This document shows positions 1 to 6,249 of a DNA stretch of 8,759 nucleotides, piece by piece. The notes under the pieces were generated by a model, which worked only from the letters and a program-made list of their open reading frames with translations, was not told the origin of the DNA and did no database searches. Within the stretch, counting starts at the first letter, position 1; the number at the start of each line of letters is the position of its first letter. Made by a program: the position numbers and the translations under genes. Source of the DNA: a bacterium HR27 (GTDB taxonomy: Bacteria > Chloroflexota > Chloroflexia > Thermomicrobiales > Thermomicrobiaceae); assembly GCA_002898975.1 (NCBI GenBank), contig BEID01000033.1, positions 1 to 8,759 of the forward strand, written 5' to 3'.

Positions 1-198
1 ATACCGGCCGATGGACTGGGTTACGTCGTCGTCCGTGACACAACCGGGAGTCGACAGGTGCTGGCGCGGAGCAAGGACGGAACCGCCATCCCCGCCGGTC
101 ACGCTGTCCGTATCCTCTCCATCGTCGGCACCACCGCCGTCGTCGAAGCGGCCGAAACACCGACGCAGCCGCCACCACGAACGGGAGGGACACCGTGA
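1..198 (+). CDS. NfeD-like membrane protein, C-terminal fragment
   Basis: This is the 3' end of a gene that begins before the window; 65 codons are visible, open from base 1 to TGA at 196-198. The visible part has a small beta-barrel pattern: a glycine-rich first strand near residues 5-11 (GLGYVVV), then an Ala-x-Ser-x-Asp-Gly-x-x-Ile-x-x-Gly-x-x-Val stretch (residues 27-38) and a closing hydrophobic strand (ILSIVGTTAVVEA). This matches the OB-fold domain that ends NfeD proteins. It finishes in a short Pro/Thr-rich tail. NfeD proteins are membrane proteins encoded next to flotillins or stomatins and are thought to act with them in membrane microdomains. The 4-bp overlap with the flotillin gene downstream is the strongest support. 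The N-terminal membrane helices, and any protease domain, lie outside the window. The domain call rests on pattern recognition plus context. Confidence 0.72.
   Translation: MPADGLGYVVVRDTTGSRQVLARSKDGTAIPAGHAVRILSIVGTTAVVEAAETPTQPPPRTGGTP
183..189 (+). promoter_or_regulatory. Ribosome binding site of the flotillin gene
   Basis: GGGAGGG lies about six bases before the GTG at 195. It lies inside the end of the NfeD-like gene and fixes the non-ATG start of the flotillin gene. Confidence 0.7.
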
Positions 199-1817
199 CG
201 ATCCTCGAGGTTCTCTTCGCACTCGCCGCCGTCCTCTTTATCCTGCTCGCACTCGCTGCACTCCTCGCCATCATCAGCCGGAACATCGTCAAAGTGCCGC
301 CCAACATGGTCGCTGTCTTCTCGGGCCGCAAGCGCACCGTCGTGGACCCGGAAACGGGCCAGCGCCGCACCGTCGGGTATCGTTTGGTCAAAGGTGGCTC
401 CAGCGTCCGCATACCGATCGTCGAGCGCGTCGACTTCCTCTCGCTGAACGTGATGACCATTCCGCTCAAGATCGCCTCGGCCTACACCAAAGAAGGTGTG
501 CCAGTCTCGGTCGACGCCGTGGCCAACGTGAAGATCGGCTCCGACGATGTCATGCTCATGAACGCGATCGAGCGCTTCCTCGGAATGTCGCAGGACGAGA
601 TTCGCAGCGTCATCTTCCAAACACTCGAAGGCCATCTCCGTTCCATTCTCGGCACCTTGACGGTCGAACAGATCAACGCCGACCGACAGGCCTTCGCCCA
701 ACGGCTTGCTGCCGAGTCCGCCGCCGATCTCTCGCGAATGGGCATCGAGATCGATGTCCTCACCATCCAGCAGATCAGTGACCCGCAGGGCTACCTCGAT
801 GCACTCGGCCAGCGTCGCACTGCCGAAGTCAAACGTGACGCCGAGGTCGGCAAAGCAGAAGCCGAACGCGATGCCCGTGTCCGTCGTGCTCAGGCGATGC
901 AGCAAGCTGCTGTCGCCGAGGCGATGGCCGATGCCGAGATCGCTGCAGCCAACAAAGAAGCCGAAGTCCGGAAAGCGCGGTACGCAGCCGAAGTGGAAGC
1001 AGAGCGTGCCCGGGCGAGTCAGGCCGGACCGCTGGCCGAAGCTGAGGCACGGAAGCAGGTCGTCGTCGCGGAGCAGCAAGTCGAACTCGCCCGAACTGAA
1101 GCCGCGATCGCCGTCCAGGAAATGGAAGCGCGCCGCCGGGAAAAGGAACTCGAGGCCACGGTGCTCAAGGGCGCGCAGGCAGAACGCGAAGCGACGATCA
1201 TTCGAGCCGACGGCGAGAAACAGGCTGCCGTCTTGCGCGCCGAGGGTGAACGCCAGGCGACGATCGTCCGAGCCGAAGCTGCCGCCCGCGAGCGCGAACT
1301 CATCGGTGCCGGAGAGGCAGCTCGGATCCGCCAGGTGGGGCAAGCGGAAGCAGAGGCCAAAAAGGCGCTCGCCGAAGCGCTCCAGGCAGAACTCCTCGCG
1401 CAAGCCGAAGGACAGCGCGCAGCGCTCCTGGCCGAGGCCGACGGCAAACGAGCACTGGCCGAAGCGCTCAACACCTACGGGCCGGTCGCTATGCAGCTCC
1501 TCATGTACCAGGCTTTCGTCGAGCAGCTGCCCAAGATCGTCGAAGCCGCAGCCCAGCCACTGACCCAGGTCGAGCGCGTCGTCGTTTTCGATTCCGGCGG
1601 AGCGTCCGACGGGCATACCAGCCTCGGTCGGTACGCCACCCAACTCCCCGTGATCGTTCAGCAACTCCTTGAAGGATTCAGCGCGATGACCGGTATCGAT
1701 CTCACGACGGCGGTCCGCGAGCGGTTGGCCGACCACGTCCCCGCCGACGGTTCAGCCACCGTCAGTCAGCCCGCTGACCCGCCGGCTCCGTCGTCCGAGC
1801 CGCCGCAGCCTGCTTGA
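195..1817 (+). CDS. Flotillin family protein (SPFH/band 7 domain)
   Basis: This is a 540-residue membrane scaffold protein of the flotillin (FloT/YuaG-like) family, which assembles into oligomers that organise membrane microdomains. Residues 4-28 form one hydrophobic N-terminal segment, followed directly by the SPFH domain (about 30-205, starting at VPPNMVAVFSGRK). Residues 208-425 are a long Ala/Glu/Arg coiled coil containing near 11-residue repeats (RADGEKQAAVL, then RAEGERQATIV at 337-359). Residues 426-512 are the flotillin C-terminal region (NTYGPVAMQLL, then a hydrophobic QLPVIVQQLLEGFSAMTGID), and the protein ends in a Pro/Ser-rich tail. The length is typical of bacterial flotillins. 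The GTG start at 195 is supported by GGGAGGG at 183-189 and by the 4-bp overlap with the NfeD-like gene, which implies translational coupling. The 3' end overlaps the convergent transporter gene by 56 bp. Confidence 0.93.
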   Translation: MTILEVLFALAAVLFILLALAALLAIISRNIVKVPPNMVAVFSGRKRTVVDPETGQRRTVGYRLVKGGSSVRIPIVERVDFLSLNVMTIPLKIASAYTKEGVPVSVDAVANVKIGSDDVMLMNAIERFLGMSQDEIRSVIFQTLEGHLRSILGTLTVEQINADRQAFAQRLAAESAADLSRMGIEIDVLTIQQISDPQGYLDALGQRRTAEVKRDAEVGKAEAERDARVRRAQAMQQAAVAEAMADAEIAAANKEAEVRKARYAAEVEAERARASQAGPLAEAEARKQVVVAEQQVELARTEAAIAVQEMEARRREKELEATVLKGAQAEREATIIRADGEKQAAVLRAEGERQATIVRAEAAARERELIGAGEAARIRQVGQAEAEAKKALAEALQAELLAQAEGQRAALLAEADGKRALAEALNTYGPVAMQLLMYQAFVEQLPKIVEAAAQPLTQVERVVVFDSGGASDGHTSLGRYATQLPVIVQQLLEGFSAMTGIDLTTAVRERLADHVPADGSATVSQPADPPAPSSEPPQPA

Positions 1818-2709
1818 CAGCTGCGCGCTGCGCGACCAGAACCCCGGCGAACACGGCGACGAGCCCAACGATCTGCACCGCTCGCACGCTCTCACCGAGG
1901 AATGCTGCACCCAGCGCCATCGCGATGCCCGGTTGCAGGTAGTAATAGACGAGCGTCGTCGCGGCACCGAGTCGTTGCACCGCTCGCTGCCAGAAGACAT
2001 TCGCCCCGACCATCGCCAGCACGCCCGTGTACAGTAACGCTCCCCAGGCGCCCCATCCGGGCGGCGCAGCGAGCGATCGCAGCGTGTCGCCTGCTCCAAC
2101 GATACCGACGACGACCAAGCTCAACACGAGCAGCCACGTCGTTACCGGTACAGCACCGTACCGCGCGACGAGCGGCCGGGGGATCAAGGTCACGCCGACC
2201 CAGCAGATCGCTGCGCCGAGCGTCAGGAGATCACCGAGCAGCGTAGCCATCCCCGTGGGATCCGGCGTACCGACCATGAGTACCACACCGAGGAAACCGA
2301 GCGCGGCACCGAGGAGCCCCGCTGCACGTGGTCGCTCGCGCTCGACCAGCCAAGAGATCGGCAACGCCCAGAGCGGGCTCGTGTTGAGGAACAGTGCACT
2401 GTGCGTCGACGTCGTATGCCGCATCCCGACGAGGAACACGATTTGAAAGACTCCCATCGCACCCAAACCGGCCAGCGCGAGGCGCGGCCAGTCCTGGCGC
2501 GCGATACGCAGGGACTCGCCCCGAAGGCGCAGCCAAAGAATGAGACAGCCGATCGCGACGATGAGTCGCAGGACCGCAAACGACAACGGTCCGAACGAAT
2601 CGACCCCGTGCTTGACGATCGGGAAGGAGGCACCCCAGATGAGCACCGCCACGAACGCTTCGCTGTCGATCCAGCGCCGCCAGCCCGCTCCCTCGCTGTC
2701 CATCACCAT
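1762..2709 (-). CDS. EamA/DMT superfamily transporter
   Basis: This is a 315-residue inner-membrane transporter of the drug/metabolite transporter (EamA, RhaT-like) family. These are ten-helix proteins built from two five-helix repeats that usually export amino acids, metabolites or drugs; the substrate here cannot be told. Hydrophobic helices fall near residues 17-35, 43-61, 77-96, 102-120, 128-146, 155-175, 187-205, 220-240, 250-270 and 276-294. Repeat 1 carries the family pattern at 100-123 (STHSALFLNTSPLWALPISW then LVE), and repeat 2 its counterpart at 251-273 (LVYYYLQPGIAMALGAAFLG then E). The first ATG at 2709 has a purine-rich GAAGGTGAG just upstream; a second ATG two codons later is an equally good start. 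The C-terminus is an Ala/Arg tail whose coding overlaps the flotillin 3' end. The gene stands alone and is divergent from the moaD-like operon. Confidence 0.9.
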   Translation of the reverse strand: MVMDSEGAGWRRWIDSEAFVAVLIWGASFPIVKHGVDSFGPLSFAVLRLIVAIGCLILWLRLRGESLRIARQDWPRLALAGLGAMGVFQIVFLVGMRHTTSTHSALFLNTSPLWALPISWLVERERPRAAGLLGAALGFLGVVLMVGTPDPTGMATLLGDLLTLGAAICWVGVTLIPRPLVARYGAVPVTTWLLVLSLVVVGIVGAGDTLRSLAAPPGWGAWGALLYTGVLAMVGANVFWQRAVQRLGAATTLVYYYLQPGIAMALGAAFLGESVRAVQIVGLVAVFAGVLVAQRAAVKQAAAARTTEPAGQRAD

Positions 2710-2721
2710 CGCTCACCTTCG

Positions 2722-2735
2722 CGACACTCGTGTCG
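2722..2735. repeat. Inverted repeat CGACAC-TC-GTGTCG upstream of the transporter gene
   Basis: A perfect 6-bp inverted repeat with a 2-base centre lies 13-26 bases before the transporter start codon. A GATATC palindrome follows at 2735-2740. The position fits an operator or a small hairpin in the 5' leader, but no regulator gene is nearby, so a regulatory role is a guess. Confidence 0.35.
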
Positions 2736-2967
2736 ATATCGCCCCATGGTATTGTCGGGGTAGGCCTGTCCGGGTACCAGTGATGTGTTCGGCAAGGCGG
2801 AACGGCAGCGGTCGGCCCGCCCCGGGCTGGCGGAGGCAGCTCGCCCCGAGAATCCCGCACCGTCTCCTCCCGCGCACTCCGCTGGTCGTTACCCCACGCA
2901 CGTACAGCCACCCGAGAACACCTGCGGCGCCAGCAGGCGACCAACCGCAGAGCACATCGGCTGATGC

Positions 2968-2997
2968 TTGCCGTGGCCGCTTCCCAGCCTCCATACT
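2968..2997 (+). promoter_or_regulatory. Candidate sigma70-type promoter of the moaD-like/AOR operon
   Basis: TTGCCG (2968-2973) and CATACT (2992-2997) are separated by 18 bases, giving a predicted start of transcription near 3004 and a leader of roughly 48 bases to the ATG at 3052. The same -35 hexamer and a near-identical -10 are found before the GS-like gene at 7036-7066, which raises confidence in both. Confidence 0.5.
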
Positions 2998-3051
2998 TGC
3001 GCTGGAGCTTACCTCGCAGTGAACGGCTCGGTTCCCATGGTGCGCGAAGCG

Positions 3052-3318
3052 ATGACGCTCCGGGTCGAACTCTACGGTCTGCCGGCAGTTCTCACCGGCC
3101 AGCGCCGTGTCGAGGTCACCGCAGCCACGTTGCAGGAACTGGTTCACGTGCTCGCCGCGCAGTTCCCCTCGCTCTGCGGTACGGTCATCGACCTCGACCG
3201 AGGCTGGCTCAACCGCGGCTACATCTTCGTGGTCGACGGCCGCTTCACGCGCGAGCCGGCAACGCCGCTCCGTCCAGGCGCCGAAGTCCTCCTCGTCGCT
3301 GCCCAGGCTGGAGGCTGA
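3052..3318 (+). CDS. MoaD/ThiS-family sulfur carrier protein
   Basis: This is an 88-residue ubiquitin-like (beta-grasp) protein. MoaD proteins carry a C-terminal thiocarboxylate and donate sulfur to molybdopterin, the organic part of the Mo or W cofactor. Visible hallmarks are the opening strand TLRVELYG, a helix with LQELVHVLAAQFP (27-39), a late IFVVDGR strand (58-64), the PGAEVLLV strand (75-82), and the essential C-terminal Gly87-Gly88. The start is uncertain: ATG 3052 gives the usual length but has no good ribosome site. In-frame ATG 3037 and GTG 3019 (GGAG at 3004-3007) are alternatives that would add 5 or 11 residues. The AOR gene begins four bases after the stop, so this copy is probably dedicated to that enzyme's cofactor rather than general molybdopterin synthesis; that is an inference from linkage. 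Confidence 0.82.
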   Translation: MTLRVELYGLPAVLTGQRRVEVTAATLQELVHVLAAQFPSLCGTVIDLDRGWLNRGYIFVVDGRFTREPATPLRPGAEVLLVAAQAGG

Positions 3319-3322
3319 GACG

Positions 3323-5131
3323 ATGCAAGCTGTCCACGGTCGTGCGCTCCTCGTCGATCTCGGTACGGGAGAAGCACGAACGGTTCCGATTCCACAAGAG
3401 GTCTTCCGTTCCGTCCTGGGTGGCACCGGACTGGCCACTTGGTTGCTTTTCCGCTTTGCTCCACCGCAGGTCGATCCGTGGGCACCTGAAAACCCCTTCG
3501 TCATCGCGACGGGGCCTTTCATCGGCACCGGGCTGACCACCTCGAGCAAACTCGCGATCGCTACCACGTCGCCGCAGACGGGTTTCATCGGCGATTCGCT
3601 CACCTCGAGCTACCTCGCGCTGGTGCTTCGCCGTACCGGCTTCGATGCCCTGGTTGTCGTCGGCCAGGCACCCGACTGGTCGGTTCTGTTCGTCGAAGAC
3701 GATCGCGTGTACCTTCGGCCAGCACACGACCTCCTCGGACTCGACCCGGAGGAGACGGCTGCCGCCCTCCGCGCTGAACTCGGTCGGGACGTGCGTGTCG
3801 CCGCGATCGGTCGCGCTGGCGAACGGCTGGTACGCTTCGCTGCTGTCGTCAATGACGGCCGGTTGGCCGGTCGGACCGGCCCTGGCACCGTGCTCGGGGC
3901 CAAGCGCCTGAAAGCGATCGCCGTACGGGGTACCGGGCGGTTTCCACCGGTCGCCGACCCCGCTGCGGTCGCTGCGGCTGCCCGTCGTCTCGCGCAACGC
4001 AGTCTCGGTCCCGAAACTGCCAAATACCGGGAACTCGGCACGGTCGCCAATCTCGCCTTCTTCAGCCGGCTCGGCATCCTGCCGACCCGAAACTTCGCCG
4101 CGGGGACGTTCCCGGCAGCCGAGGCGCTCTCGGGCGAACGCCTCGTGACTGTCCACCGTGCCGATCGACAAGCCTGCGCTGCCTGCACGGTCGGCTGTGA
4201 GCATCACTTCCGCACCACCGACGATGGCCCCCCGGCAACCGTCCGCCTCGAGTACGAGACCCTCTTCGCACTCGGTTCCCTGTGCGGCATCGACGACCCC
4301 AACGTCGTGCTCCGTGCAGCCGCACTGTGTGACCGCTACGGCATGGACGCCATCAGTGCCGGCGGGACGATCGCCTGGGCGATGGAGTGCGTCGAGCGTG
4401 GCGTAACGCTTCCGGGTGACCCTGCCGAGTGGCCGCGCTTCGGCGACGGCGCGAGCCTCCTGCGCACGCTCGAGGCGATCGGCGAGCGACGTGGTCCGCT
4501 CGGCGATCTCCTCGCTGAAGGGTCGCGACGCGCTGCCGAACTCATCGGACAGGGCAGCGACGCCTGGGCGATGCACGTCAAAGGGCTGGAACTCCCCGGC
4601 TATCACCCGAAGAAGCTGCGCGCGATGGCGCTCGGTTTCGCCGTGACTCCGCGTGGCGCCTGTCACAACCGGACCTCAGCGTACGAGATCGACTTCTCCG
4701 AGCAGGCGGGCGATCATCACGAGCGGATCGCACTGGCGACCGCCCACAGTGAAGACCGTTCAGCTGTCCTCGATGCCCTGCCGCTCTGCAAGTTCCTCCG
4801 CCACCGTTTCGACGACTTCCTCGCCGAGGCTGCGGAACTGGTCCGGCTGGTCACCGGCATCGCCTGCGATGCCGACGAACTGCGCAGGGTGGGTGAGCGG
4901 ATCGTCACGCTGAAGAAGCTCTTCAACCTGCGCCAGGGCTGGACGCGATCCGACGATTCGTTACCGGTACGGCTTCTCGGGCCCGACGGTATCGAGCCCG
5001 CTGAACTGGACGCACTCGTCGCGGCATACTACCGTGTACGGGGCTGGACCCCGGAAGGCCTCGTGCCACCGGCCAGGCTCCGCGAACTCGGATTGGACTC
5101 CCTCGTGGCACACGCAGCAACCGGGTGTTGA
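3323..5131 (+). CDS. Aldehyde:ferredoxin oxidoreductase family protein (tungsten/molybdenum pterin enzyme)
   Basis: This 602-residue enzyme belongs to the AOR family: cytoplasmic oxidoreductases with a bis-pyranopterin tungsten (or Mo) site and one 4Fe-4S cluster, typically oxidising aldehydes to acids with ferredoxin. The N-terminal domain shows VLGGTGLATWLLF (31-43), the TGP...GTG...SSKLAIAT pterin-binding stretch (63-81) and GTVLGAKRLKAIAVRG (188-203). Cluster ligands are Cys285, Cys288 and Cys292 (CxxCxxxC) and Cys489 in DALPLCKF. The conserved LEYET (Glu310), GIDDPNVV and TPRGACHNR (His448) blocks are present, with Glu310 and His448 matching the active-site Glu/His of the family. The length is normal. 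ATG 3323 is chosen because GGAGG (3310-3314) precedes it by eight bases and the family N-terminus begins there; the open frame upstream to 3107 only overlaps the moaD-like gene. No ferredoxin-like subunit is encoded nearby. The substrate is unknown. Confidence 0.93.
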   Translation: MQAVHGRALLVDLGTGEARTVPIPQEVFRSVLGGTGLATWLLFRFAPPQVDPWAPENPFVIATGPFIGTGLTTSSKLAIATTSPQTGFIGDSLTSSYLALVLRRTGFDALVVVGQAPDWSVLFVEDDRVYLRPAHDLLGLDPEETAAALRAELGRDVRVAAIGRAGERLVRFAAVVNDGRLAGRTGPGTVLGAKRLKAIAVRGTGRFPPVADPAAVAAAARRLAQRSLGPETAKYRELGTVANLAFFSRLGILPTRNFAAGTFPAAEALSGERLVTVHRADRQACAACTVGCEHHFRTTDDGPPATVRLEYETLFALGSLCGIDDPNVVLRAAALCDRYGMDAISAGGTIAWAMECVERGVTLPGDPAEWPRFGDGASLLRTLEAIGERRGPLGDLLAEGSRRAAELIGQGSDAWAMHVKGLELPGYHPKKLRAMALGFAVTPRGACHNRTSAYEIDFSEQAGDHHERIALATAHSEDRSAVLDALPLCKFLRHRFDDFLAEAAELVRLVTGIACDADELRRVGERIVTLKKLFNLRQGWTRSDDSLPVRLLGPDGIEPAELDALVAAYYRVRGWTPEGLVPPARLRELGLDSLVAHAATGC

Positions 5132-5134
5132 TCG

Positions 5135-5494
5135 ATGTTCGACGAAGACGAACTCATCTGGCTCGAACTCGAACGAATACGCCTCCCCTCGCCGGTCCTC
5201 GCGCGCATCGAGGAGCTGGCCGAGGAGCGCCGTCGCCTCTTGCAAGCGATTCCGGACATGCTGCTCGAACGGGAGGAAGCACTACGCCGCGTCGCCGAGA
5301 TCAACGTCGAACTCGAGCGACTCTGGGACCTCCGGCGGAGAGAGCTCCTGTTAGTTCGCCAGATGCTCGGGGGCGAGGCGGAGGACCAGGCGTCCTCGCT
5401 CGAAGAGGTCGAGGAACGGGTCACCGAGGAACAGGACACGAACTCCGGAGTGGAGTCTTCGTCCCCTTCCACACCCCAGCAGTCCAATCAGTGA
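5135..5494 (+). CDS. Small acidic coiled-coil protein of unknown function, third gene of the AOR operon
   Basis: I do not recognise a family for this 119-residue protein. It has no signal peptide, membrane segment or metal-binding cysteines (it contains no Cys at all). Residues 20-78 are a strongly charged, leucine-spaced helix pattern (VLARIEELAEERRRLL, then LLEREEALRRVAEINVELER) that predicts a coiled coil or helical hairpin broken by the Pro at 40. Residues 80-100 are very acidic, and the last 20 residues are a Ser/Pro/Gln-rich disordered tail. It starts three bases after the AOR stop, with only a weak GGGTG ahead, so translational coupling is likely. Its third-position base preference resembles its neighbours. 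A role as an AOR chaperone, oligomerisation factor or electron-partner adaptor is possible but is only inferred from position. It ends six bases from the convergent ridA-like gene. Confidence 0.75.
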   Translation: MFDEDELIWLELERIRLPSPVLARIEELAEERRRLLQAIPDMLLEREEALRRVAEINVELERLWDLRRRELLLVRQMLGGEAEDQASSLEEVEERVTEEQDTNSGVESSSPSTPQQSNQ

Positions 5495-5510
5495 TCCCGT
5501 TCACTCGATT
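5486..5510. terminator. Possible shared hairpin at the convergent gene ends
   Basis: AATC-AGTGA (5486-5494) pairs with TCACT-C-GATT (5501-5510): a nine-pair stem with a single bulged C and a 6-base loop. It covers the stop codons of both the 119-residue gene and the ridA-like gene. It is A/T-rich and lacks a U-run on either strand, so it is a weak candidate for a bidirectional terminator. Confidence 0.3.
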
Positions 5511-5959
5511 TCGACGATCGCCTCGATCTCGACGGTGATATTGCGGGGAAGCGAACCCATCCCGACCGCCGAACGGGCGTGCCGGCCCCGCTCCCCGAAA
5601 ACCTCCACGAAGAGATCCGAACAGCCGTTGATCACCTCTGGATGCCGGTCGAATTCCGGCACCGCATTGACCATTCCGAGCACCTTGACGACCCGTTTGA
5701 CCCGATCCAGATCGCCGAGTTCTTGCTTCAGAACCGCCAGCAGCACCAGCCCAACCGACCGCGCGTGCCGATAGGCCTCCTCGACGCTCACCTCACGTCC
5801 GACCTTGCCGGTCGGCATCGTCCCGTCCGGATTCCACGGCCCCTTGCCGGCTAGAAAGAGCAGGTTCCCGCTCCGTACCGCGTGCACGTAGTTCCCCGCT
5901 GGTGCCGGCACCGGCGGCAACTCGATCCCCAGTTCCTGGAGTCGCTGCTCGACCTTCAT
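5501..5959 (-). CDS. RidA/YjgF/YER057c family protein
   Basis: This is a 152-residue member of the Rid superfamily, trimeric cytosolic proteins. The RidA type hydrolyses reactive imine/enamine intermediates released by pyridoxal-phosphate enzymes. It belongs to a longer subgroup than the ~128-residue E. coli RidA, with an N-terminal RLQELGIELPPVPAPAGNYV (6-25). Core motifs are GNLLFLAGKGPWNPDG (31-46), LGDLDRVKRVVKVLGMV (81-97) and the C-terminal HARSAVGMGSLPRNITVEIE (127-146). Arg129 and Glu144 align with the substrate-binding Arg105 and Glu120 of RidA, so deaminase activity is plausible, although several Rid subgroups have other or unknown roles. ATG 5959 is chosen because AGGAGGA lies just upstream and the family N-terminus starts there; the open frame continues to 6091 without family resemblance. 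The gene is monocistronic and divergent from the dedA-like gene. Confidence 0.9.
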   Translation of the reverse strand: MKVEQRLQELGIELPPVPAPAGNYVHAVRSGNLLFLAGKGPWNPDGTMPTGKVGREVSVEEAYRHARSVGLVLLAVLKQELGDLDRVKRVVKVLGMVNAVPEFDRHPEVINGCSDLFVEVFGERGRHARSAVGMGSLPRNITVEIEAIVEIE

Positions 5960-5962
5960 CAC

Positions 5963-5969
5963 TCCTCCT
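5963..5969 (-). promoter_or_regulatory. Ribosome binding site of the ridA-like gene
   Basis: Read on the minus strand, AGGAGGA ends three bases before the ATG at 5959, in a longer GAGGAGAGGAGGAG purine run. It supports starting the protein here and not at the in-frame ATGs upstream (6043, 6091). Confidence 0.6.
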
Positions 5970-5987
5970 CTCCTCTGCCCCAGCAAC

Positions 5988-6021
5988 CGGTTCAGGAGAA
6001 TCCCAGAGCCAAGCTGAACCG
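5988..6021 (-). repeat. 8-bp perfect inverted repeat in the ridA-like leader
   Basis: CGGTTCAG (5988-5995) and CTGAACCG (6014-6021) are exact reverse complements around an 18-base loop. The hairpin would end 28 bases before the ridA-like start codon. A leader-RNA element or operator is possible; no known riboswitch class is recognised. Confidence 0.4.
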
Positions 6022-6220
6022 TCAAGAGCTGCTCCAGGCACATCCTCCTCCCGATCTGTGGCCAGCTCAGCCACGCGTGTCTGAACGGCATGCAGGACGT
6101 TGCACTCGACTCCGGCTCCGCGCATGCTCGGGTGCAGCGAACGTTCCTCCTTTCACGGCCTTCCCCTCGCCCTGTGCAGGGTCACGACTTGCATGCCACC
6201 CGCGTGAGCGCAGCATCGGT

Positions 6221-6226
6221 TACACT
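6221..6226 (+). promoter_or_regulatory. Candidate -10 element of the dedA-like gene
   Basis: TACACT sits about 29 bases before the start codon. The -35 at the expected spacing is poor; TTGCAT at 6189-6194 is 26 bases away, too far for a normal promoter. Activator dependence, or a different start site, is possible. Confidence 0.3.
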
Positions 6227-6238
6227 CGTCAGGCAATG

Positions 6239-6244
6239 AGGAGG
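6239..6244 (+). promoter_or_regulatory. Ribosome binding site that fixes the TTG start of the dedA-like gene
   Basis: A perfect AGGAGG lies five bases before the TTG at 6250, ideal spacing. There is no ATG or GTG in frame near the family N-terminus, so this site decides the start. Confidence 0.75.
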
Positions 6245-6249
6245 CTCGG

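Larger units (their letters stand above)
2710..3051. other. Divergent intergenic region between transporter and moaD-like/AOR operon
   Basis: This 342-bp stretch has no convincing gene; open frames crossing it have no recognisable protein and run antisense or out of frame to real genes. On the transporter side there is an inverted repeat (2722-2735) and a weak -10-like GACAAT on the minus strand (complement of 2750-2755) without a clear -35. In the middle is GC-rich sequence with a small stem, CCTGC/GCAGG around a 7-base loop (2921-2937). On the operon side is a fair plus-strand promoter (2968-2997). I looked for a molybdenum-cofactor riboswitch ahead of the operon and could not recognise one. 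The predicted leader, about 48 bases, would be too short for it unless transcription starts further upstream. Confidence 0.55.
5960..6249. other. Divergent intergenic region between ridA-like and dedA-like genes
   Basis: These 290 bp hold no convincing gene. Toward ridA are two inverted repeats, CGGTTCAG/CTGAACCG (5988-6021) and GTGGC/GCCAC (6058-6074), which would lie in a ridA leader transcript. Further out is a looser pairing of ACGTTGCAC (6098-6106) with GTGCAGCGAACGT (6132-6144). GCATGC occurs three times (6088, 6122, 6191). An isolated AGGAGG on the minus strand (complement of about 6145-6150) has no properly spaced start codon. A 29-codon Arg-rich open frame starting at GTG 6156 on the minus strand is too weak to call a gene. 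I could not find a convincing ridA promoter. The plus-strand end carries the dedA -10 and ribosome site. Confidence 0.5.

Noticed and set aside
1021..1460. DNA repeats inside the flotillin gene
   Set aside because: The periodic GCCGAAG-like words reflect the protein coiled-coil repeats, not a separate DNA element.
99..1736. 545-codon open frame on the minus strand across the flotillin gene
   Set aside because: It is an antisense shadow of the Ala/Glu-rich coiled coil; GC-rich codons lack stops on the opposite strand. No recognisable domains and no ribosome site.
2710..3051. Molybdenum/tungsten cofactor riboswitch ahead of the moaD-like gene
   Set aside because: The gene context invites it, but I could not recognise the conserved motif, and the predicted leader is only about 48 bases.
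3107..3322. N-terminal extension of AOR back to 3107
   Set aside because: The extra 72 residues are Ser/Arg-rich out-of-frame reading of the moaD-like gene; ATG 3323 has a well-placed GGAGG and begins the family sequence.
3245..4666. 473-codon open frame on the minus strand across the AOR gene
   Set aside because: Antisense to a clear AOR with all expected motifs; its translation has no family resemblance.
5960..6091. N-terminal extension of the ridA-like protein to 6091 or 6043
   Set aside because: The extension has no Rid-family similarity, and the strong ribosome site is at the ATG 5959. The GGGAGGAGG before 6043 is too close to that ATG.
6067..6156. 29-codon Arg-rich leader peptide (minus strand, GTG start)
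   Set aside because: Only a moderate ribosome site and no clear linked antitermination pairing; noted as part of the leader finding, not called as a gene.
5960..6249. T-box or other known riboswitch in the ridA/dedA gap
   Set aside because: No TGGNACCGCG-type T-box core or other known signature is visible on either strand.
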